From positions 1 through 9,852 of the forward strand of contig JAFXMJ010000231.1 in NCBI GenBank assembly GCA_017530465.1: a stretch of DNA of 9,852 nucleotides, written 5' to 3'. Below are positions 5,813-9,852 of the stretch, one piece after another. The DNA is from Bacteroidales bacterium (GTDB lineage Bacteria > Bacteroidota > Bacteroidia > Bacteroidales > UBA3824). Under the pieces are notes generated by a model. It had not been told where the DNA came from. It ran no database searches and worked only from the letters and a program-made list of their open reading frames with translations. The position numbers and the translations under genes were made by a program. Every line of letters begins with the position of its first letter. The stretch's first letter is position 1.

Positions 5813-7078
5813 ATGAAATCACGTCTAATAATAATGAATTTCTTACAGTTTGCGGTATGGGGAGCATACCTCACCTGTATGGGAACATATCTCGGCACCA
5901 TAGGGCACGCCGAGAGCATAGGGCTTTTCTACTCGGCGCAGGGCATCGCGTCGCTGTTTATGCCAGCAATCATAGGCATCATCGCCGACCGCTACATCCA
6001 GGCGCAGAAGACCTACGGAATATGCCATCTGATTTCGGCGGCGGCAATGATTTCGCTCGGTCTCTACGGCGTCAATACTGGCACGGAGGCTCAGATGTCG
6101 GTGATGTATCCGCTGTATTTCATCGCAATTGCATTCTATATGCCGTCGTTGTCGCTGTCGTATTCTGTGGCATACAACGCATTGGAAGTCAATGGAATGG
6201 ATACCGTCAAGAGCTATCCGCCCATCAGGACGTTTGGCACGGTGGGCTTCATCGCAAGTATGTGGGCGGTGGATCTATTGGGATTCCAAGACAACGCCAA
6301 CCAGTTCCTCGTAAGCGGCGGACTCGGTCTTCTGCTCGGATTCTACGCATTCACGCTCCCGGAGTGCAAATTGTCTAAATCTAATGGCAAAAAAGGCATT
6401 GTGGAAATCCTCGGCCTCGATTCATTCAAGCTGCTCAAAGACAGCAAGATGGCTGTGTTTATGATTTTCTCCGCGCTCATCGGTATGTGCCTGCAAATCA
6501 CCAACAGCTTCGCCAATCCGTTCATCACGAGCTTTGGCAATATTGCTGAATTCCAGGACACCTTCGGCGTCAAGCACGCCAACATCCTGATTTCGCTGTC
6601 GCAGATTTCTGAGACGCTGTGCATATTGCTGATACCGTTCTTCCTCAAAAAATTCGGCATCAAGAAGGTGATGCTCATCTCGATGAGTGCCTGGATTCTG
6701 AGGTTTGCGTTCTTCGGACTCGGCGACCCGGGCAGCGGCGTATGGCTCTTTGTATTGAGCTGCATTGTCTATGGCGTTGCATTCGACTTCTTCAACATCT
6801 CCGGCTCTCTCTACGTGAACGAAACCACCGACTCCAAGCTCCGCTCCTCGGCGCAAGGCCTCTTTATGCTGATGACCAACGGCATTGGAGCCACCGTGGG
6901 AACGCTTGCAGCACAGGCCATCATCAATGCCAACGTCAATACACAGACCGAACCAATGGCACAGTGGGCTGGCTGGACGCAATCGTGGTACATATTCGCG
7001 GCATACGCATTGGTGCTGACGGTATCTTTTGCACTGATATTCAAGTACAAACACAATCCCGACCAGAAGAAAGCGTAA
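5813..7078 (+). CDS. nupG: NupG-family nucleoside:H+ symporter (major facilitator superfamily)
   Basis: The 421-residue inner-membrane transporter probably has 12 transmembrane segments, as E. coli NupG does. The N-terminal NFLQFAVWGAYLT closely resembles NupG, as does YPPIRTFGTVGF. Residues recalled as nucleoside-binding in E. coli NupG are all present here: Arg139, Thr143 and Phe146 in PPIRTFGTVGF; Gln228 and Asn231 in QITN; Gln264 and Glu267 in SQISE; and Tyr320 and Phe324 in VYGVAFDFF. This favours proton-coupled nucleoside uptake over an unrelated MFS substrate. The length equals that of NupG, and the frame is intact. The start follows an A-rich leader typical of this window. The gene is 36 bases after the ThiL-like gene, and its stop codon is followed directly by the ATG of the phosphatase gene. 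That suggests coupled expression and perhaps a functional link between uptake and signalling. Substrate preference among nucleosides, or for thiamine-like molecules, cannot be read from the sequence. Confidence 0.92.
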   Translation: MKSRLIIMNFLQFAVWGAYLTCMGTYLGTIGHAESIGLFYSAQGIASLFMPAIIGIIADRYIQAQKTYGICHLISAAAMISLGLYGVNTGTEAQMSVMYPLYFIAIAFYMPSLSLSYSVAYNALEVNGMDTVKSYPPIRTFGTVGFIASMWAVDLLGFQDNANQFLVSGGLGLLLGFYAFTLPECKLSKSNGKKGIVEILGLDSFKLLKDSKMAVFMIFSALIGMCLQITNSFANPFITSFGNIAEFQDTFGVKHANILISLSQISETLCILLIPFFLKKFGIKKVMLISMSAWILRFAFFGLGDPGSGVWLFVLSCIVYGVAFDFFNISGSLYVNETTDSKLRSSAQGLFMLMTNGIGATVGTLAAQAIINANVNTQTEPMAQWAGWTQSWYIFAAYALVLTVSFALIFKYKHNPDQKKA

Positions 7079-9343
7079 ATGACAATTGGCAAAATAACAA
7101 TAGCAGTTGCGCTTGCGGTGGTGATGGCTCTGTGCCACGTCACCGCAAACGCACAGAGGGTGCTGTCCAAACACGAAATGGACAGCATCACCGCATTGTT
7201 GCCCAATATGCCAGAAAATGACGAAAAACTCAAAAACTACTACGACCTCTCCCGCAACCACGTGGTGATGGATTCCATCATCAAATACTCGCTTTCAGCC
7301 TATTACCTCGCCAAACGCCTCAACGACATCAATACAGTGGCGTCGTCGTGCGTGGTGATAGGCTGGTATTATAATACAAATGGTAATTTTGCCCTCGCGC
7401 CCAAATATTTCAAGGAGGCTGACGAAATTTATGGAGGGCTCAATCGGCCTGTCAATCAGGCGATGGCAATGTCTGGATGCGGCGATTCGTACATCGGTCT
7501 TGGAAGATTCGAGCAGGGTATCAATTGCAAACTGCAAGCCCTCGACCTCTTTGAAGCCGACAGAGACCTCGCCAATACCGCCCAGATATACAGGACGATA
7601 GGACAATCCTGCACGCAAATCCAGCAATACAAGCCCGCATTGGAATATCTCGACAAGGCACTTACCAACGACCTCGAAGTGCACAACGCTCGCGGCACAG
7701 GACGCGATTATTATTACATCGGCCTTACATTGCAACTATCGGCACCTGACAACGCTGTCACCCAGCACCTTGCCAAACAGTACCTGCTGCAAGCCCTCAA
7801 AATTCAGGAGGAAATCAACGACCTCATCTTCATCGTCAAGACCTGCGGACTGCTCACCCTGCTGTACAACGACCTGTACATCACCACCAGCAATTGGGAC
7901 TATTCCGACAGCTGCTTCGTCTATTACAACAAGGGCAGGCGCATCATCGACCAGACCGGTTACAACGGCGACAACGACATCTACCTGATAGCCCACGCAG
8001 AGCATACAATCATATCGGGCAATTACATCTCCGCAATGCAGATGCTGCTCGAAAAGATTGAAAAACCGTCGCAGCCACTGGTGACGCTCAACCTGCTCAA
8101 CAAGGCATTGCAATTGTGCTTCCAATACAATCAAAACTACCAAGGACTTTTTGAACTCTCGCAGCGGCTCGAAAAAGACCGCAAAAGGATTTACATTTCG
8201 GAATTTGAACTCGGTTTTTCGAGGTACAACAAGCGCAAGGAGCTTGGCGACCAGCTCCACGGAATGATAGACAATGCCGCAGCGCGCACCAAGTTTTTTG
8301 AATCGGAAAAGGGGCAACTGGCAATCGCAAGGTTGGTATTCATATACATATTGACGTGCGCCACAGCCATCATCATCCTGTTCCTGTACCAAATGGTAAA
8401 AAACAGGCAGTACAACAAGCTGCTCCAACACCAGACCGACGAAATCCAAGCCGCCAACGAGGAACTCAACGCCCTTGTAGCCGAGGCGCAATCGCAGAGC
8501 GACCTCATCACGGAGCAGACTATGGAGATGAAACGGCAGCGCAACAAGCTTGCTTCAATTAACCTCCGTATCGTCATCAACCTCGACATCGCAAGCCGTT
8601 TCCAGGCGTCGCTGATGCCATCGCACGACACCATACAAAAAATTTTCAAAGATTGTTTCGTGCTTTGGAGGCCGTTGGAGGAAGTGAGCGGCGATTTTTA
8701 TTGGGTGACGGAGGCTGACGGGCTCAAATTTGTTGCTGTTGCTGATTGTACGGGACACGGCATCCCGGGCGCGTCGCTGTCGATGTTGGGAATATCGTTC
8801 CTCAATAGCATCGTGGCGCGTATCGACCTCCACAACGTCAACGCCGCCGAACTCCTCACAAAACTCCGCGACAGCATCGTGGAATCGCTCACACGCGGCA
8901 CTGTAAACAACGAGGACATCCACGACGGTATGGACATTGCCGTCTGCATATTCGACCCCAAAAATTCAAAACTCTCATACGCAGGGGCTTACAGGCCGTT
9001 GTGGATTGTCAACAACCACGGTCAACTCACCGAATACAAGCCCGACAAAATCCCTGTGGCAGTAGATAAAGACCGCGACACCAATTTCACCAACAACGAC
9101 ATTCCGCTCCAACAAGGCGACCGCGTATATATGTTCACCGACGGCATCACAGACCAATTTGGCGAGCGCGAAAACGGCAAACTCTCCAAACTCAAACCCA
9201 AACGCCTCCGCGAACTTATTTGCAACATCTACAACCTCGCACCCGAACGGCAAATGTCGGAGATAGTATCATTCATAGACCAATGGCGCGGCAACTGCGA
9301 ACAGACCGACGACATCACGGTAATCGGTGTGATGGAGGCGTAG
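7079..9343 (+). CDS. TPR-repeat, single-pass membrane SpoIIE/PP2C-type serine/threonine phosphatase
   Basis: This 754-residue signalling protein begins with a cleavable-looking signal peptide (1-26, ending ANAQ). A predicted periplasmic region with about four or more TPR-like helical repeats (roughly 85-260) follows, then further helices. One transmembrane helix (about 419-440) leads to a coiled coil (about 440-500) and a cytoplasmic SpoIIE/PP2C phosphatase domain (about 515-754). Metal-binding motifs are intact: Asp539 in SGDFYW, Asp556 in ADCTGHGIPGAS, Asp688 in FTDGITD, and Asp744-Asp745 in QTDDITV. The phosphatase is therefore probably active on phosphoserine or phosphothreonine. In well-studied systems such domains dephosphorylate STAS anti-sigma antagonists, but no STAS or anti-sigma kinase gene lies in this window. 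The architecture is common in Bacteroidota. The ATG follows the permease stop with no gap, so it is probably the last gene of the run. A new promoter begins 18 bases after its stop. Confidence 0.9.
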   Translation: MTIGKITIAVALAVVMALCHVTANAQRVLSKHEMDSITALLPNMPENDEKLKNYYDLSRNHVVMDSIIKYSLSAYYLAKRLNDINTVASSCVVIGWYYNTNGNFALAPKYFKEADEIYGGLNRPVNQAMAMSGCGDSYIGLGRFEQGINCKLQALDLFEADRDLANTAQIYRTIGQSCTQIQQYKPALEYLDKALTNDLEVHNARGTGRDYYYIGLTLQLSAPDNAVTQHLAKQYLLQALKIQEEINDLIFIVKTCGLLTLLYNDLYITTSNWDYSDSCFVYYNKGRRIIDQTGYNGDNDIYLIAHAEHTIISGNYISAMQMLLEKIEKPSQPLVTLNLLNKALQLCFQYNQNYQGLFELSQRLEKDRKRIYISEFELGFSRYNKRKELGDQLHGMIDNAAARTKFFESEKGQLAIARLVFIYILTCATAIIILFLYQMVKNRQYNKLLQHQTDEIQAANEELNALVAEAQSQSDLITEQTMEMKRQRNKLASINLRIVINLDIASRFQASLMPSHDTIQKIFKDCFVLWRPLEEVSGDFYWVTEADGLKFVAVADCTGHGIPGASLSMLGISFLNSIVARIDLHNVNAAELLTKLRDSIVESLTRGTVNNEDIHDGMDIAVCIFDPKNSKLSYAGAYRPLWIVNNHGQLTEYKPDKIPVAVDKDRDTNFTNNDIPLQQGDRVYMFTDGITDQFGERENGKLSKLKPKRLRELICNIYNLAPERQMSEIVSFIDQWRGNCEQTDDITVIGVMEA

Positions 9344-9361
9344 TTTTTTTCTTAGATGCAA

Positions 9362-9393
9362 TTTGCTCACGTGGATTTTATTGCGTAATTTTG
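9362..9393 (+). promoter_or_regulatory. Bacteroidota-type promoter for the rRNA methyltransferase gene
   Basis: TTTG (9362-9365), 20 bases, then TAATTTTG (9386-9393) matches the TTTG-N19-21-TAnnTTTG consensus. The predicted start lies near 9399, with a short A-rich leader to the ATG at 9422. No clear hairpin terminator separates it from the upstream phosphatase gene. Confidence 0.72.
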
Positions 9394-9421
9394 CACCATT
9401 AAAAAATCAAAAATCTACAAA

Positions 9422-9852
9422 ATGCGACGCAGAACAGGACAAATATATGAAGACGTATTAATCACCAACATCGCCGCCGAGGGCAAGGCTTTGGCGAGGG
9501 TGGACGACATGGTGATTTTTGTAAAAGGCGTAGTGCCGGGCGATGTGGTTGACATCAAGGTAGTTAAACGCTCCAAAAAATTTTGCGAGGCCGTACCAAC
9601 AGCCTTCAAGAAATATTCTGACGAGCGAGCCGTGCTGGTGTGCCAACATTTTGGGACGTGCGGCGGCTGCGTCTGGCAGATGTTGCCGTATGACAAGCAA
9701 TTGATATACAAGCAACAACAAGTGGAGGACGCGCTCACGCACATTGCAAAAGTGGAGATACCCGAAGTGTCGCCGATATTGCCGTCAGAGCGTGAGTATT
9801 ATTACCGCAACAAACTGGAATACACCTTTGCGTCGCAGCGTTGGCTCACAGC
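9422..9852 (+). CDS. rlmD: 23S rRNA (uracil-5-)-methyltransferase, RlmD/RumA family, 3' end beyond window
   Basis: The first 143 codons are present and the frame is still open at the window edge. Residues about 5-60 form a TRAM RNA-binding domain (ITNIAAEGKALARVDDMVIFV then GVVPGDVV). CQHFGTCGGCVWQ supplies Cys74, Cys80 and Cys83, the CxxxxxCxxC ligands of the [4Fe-4S] cluster of RumA-type enzymes. The fourth cysteine of the family lies later and would be outside the window. YYYRNKLEYTFA near 120-131 matches the family segment YRNKxxFxF. The SAM-binding methyltransferase domain is not visible. Members methylate U1939 (RlmD) or U747 (RlmCD/RlmC) of 23S rRNA, or both positions. The exact target cannot be settled from this fragment, so the symbol is provisional. 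It has its own promoter and is probably unrelated functionally to the operon upstream. Confidence 0.9.
   Translation, partial: MRRRTGQIYEDVLITNIAAEGKALARVDDMVIFVKGVVPGDVVDIKVVKRSKKFCEAVPTAFKKYSDERAVLVCQHFGTCGGCVWQMLPYDKQLIYKQQQVEDALTHIAKVEIPEVSPILPSEREYYYRNKLEYTFASQRWLT

Overview
The window looks like chromosomal DNA of a Bacteroidota bacterium, most likely order Bacteroidales. Three things support this. Promoter-like sequences fit the Bacteroidota consensus (TTTG, about 20 bases, then TAnnTTTG). Genes start behind A-rich leaders without Shine-Dalgarno motifs. The gene families are typical of the phylum: an S41 lipoprotein protease with an acidic tail after the lipid-bearing cysteine, a large hybrid-type sensor kinase, and a periplasmic-TPR/SpoIIE phosphatase. 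No mobile element, CRISPR array or rRNA gene was seen.

Layout. Bases 1-149 hold two tRNA genes on the minus strand, tRNA-Gly(GCC) and then tRNA-Leu(UAA), the latter cut by the window edge. They are driven from a near-consensus promoter at 224-255. Everything else reads on the plus strand. A separate unit at 440-1897 encodes an S41-family serine protease lipoprotein. A second near-consensus promoter (1904-1934) precedes a tightly packed run of five genes: aldose 1-epimerase (1970-3034), a multidomain sensor kinase homologue (3096-5267), a 170-residue protein resembling the C-terminal half of thiamine-monophosphate kinase (5264-5776), a NupG-type nucleoside permease (5813-7078), and a TPR/transmembrane/SpoIIE-type phosphatase (7079-9343). 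Gaps inside this run are 61, -4, 36 and 0 bases, with no convincing internal promoter or terminator, so one transcript is plausible. A third near-consensus promoter (9362-9393) starts an RlmD/RumA-type 23S rRNA m5U methyltransferase gene that runs off the window.

The most interesting part is 3096-9343. The sensor kinase keeps its membrane sensor, PAS and ATPase domains, but the phosphoacceptor histidine of its dimerisation helix is replaced by asparagine. Its C-terminal receiver-like domain has also lost the acidic pocket. It therefore looks like a pseudo-kinase, not an ordinary two-component protein. It is translationally coupled to a free-standing, degenerate ThiL-like half-protein. These sit next to an apparently intact nucleoside transporter whose stop codon abuts the start of an apparently intact membrane phosphatase. 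My inference is a membrane signalling and transport module tied to nucleoside, sugar or thiamine-like ligands. No function for the module is proven by the sequence.
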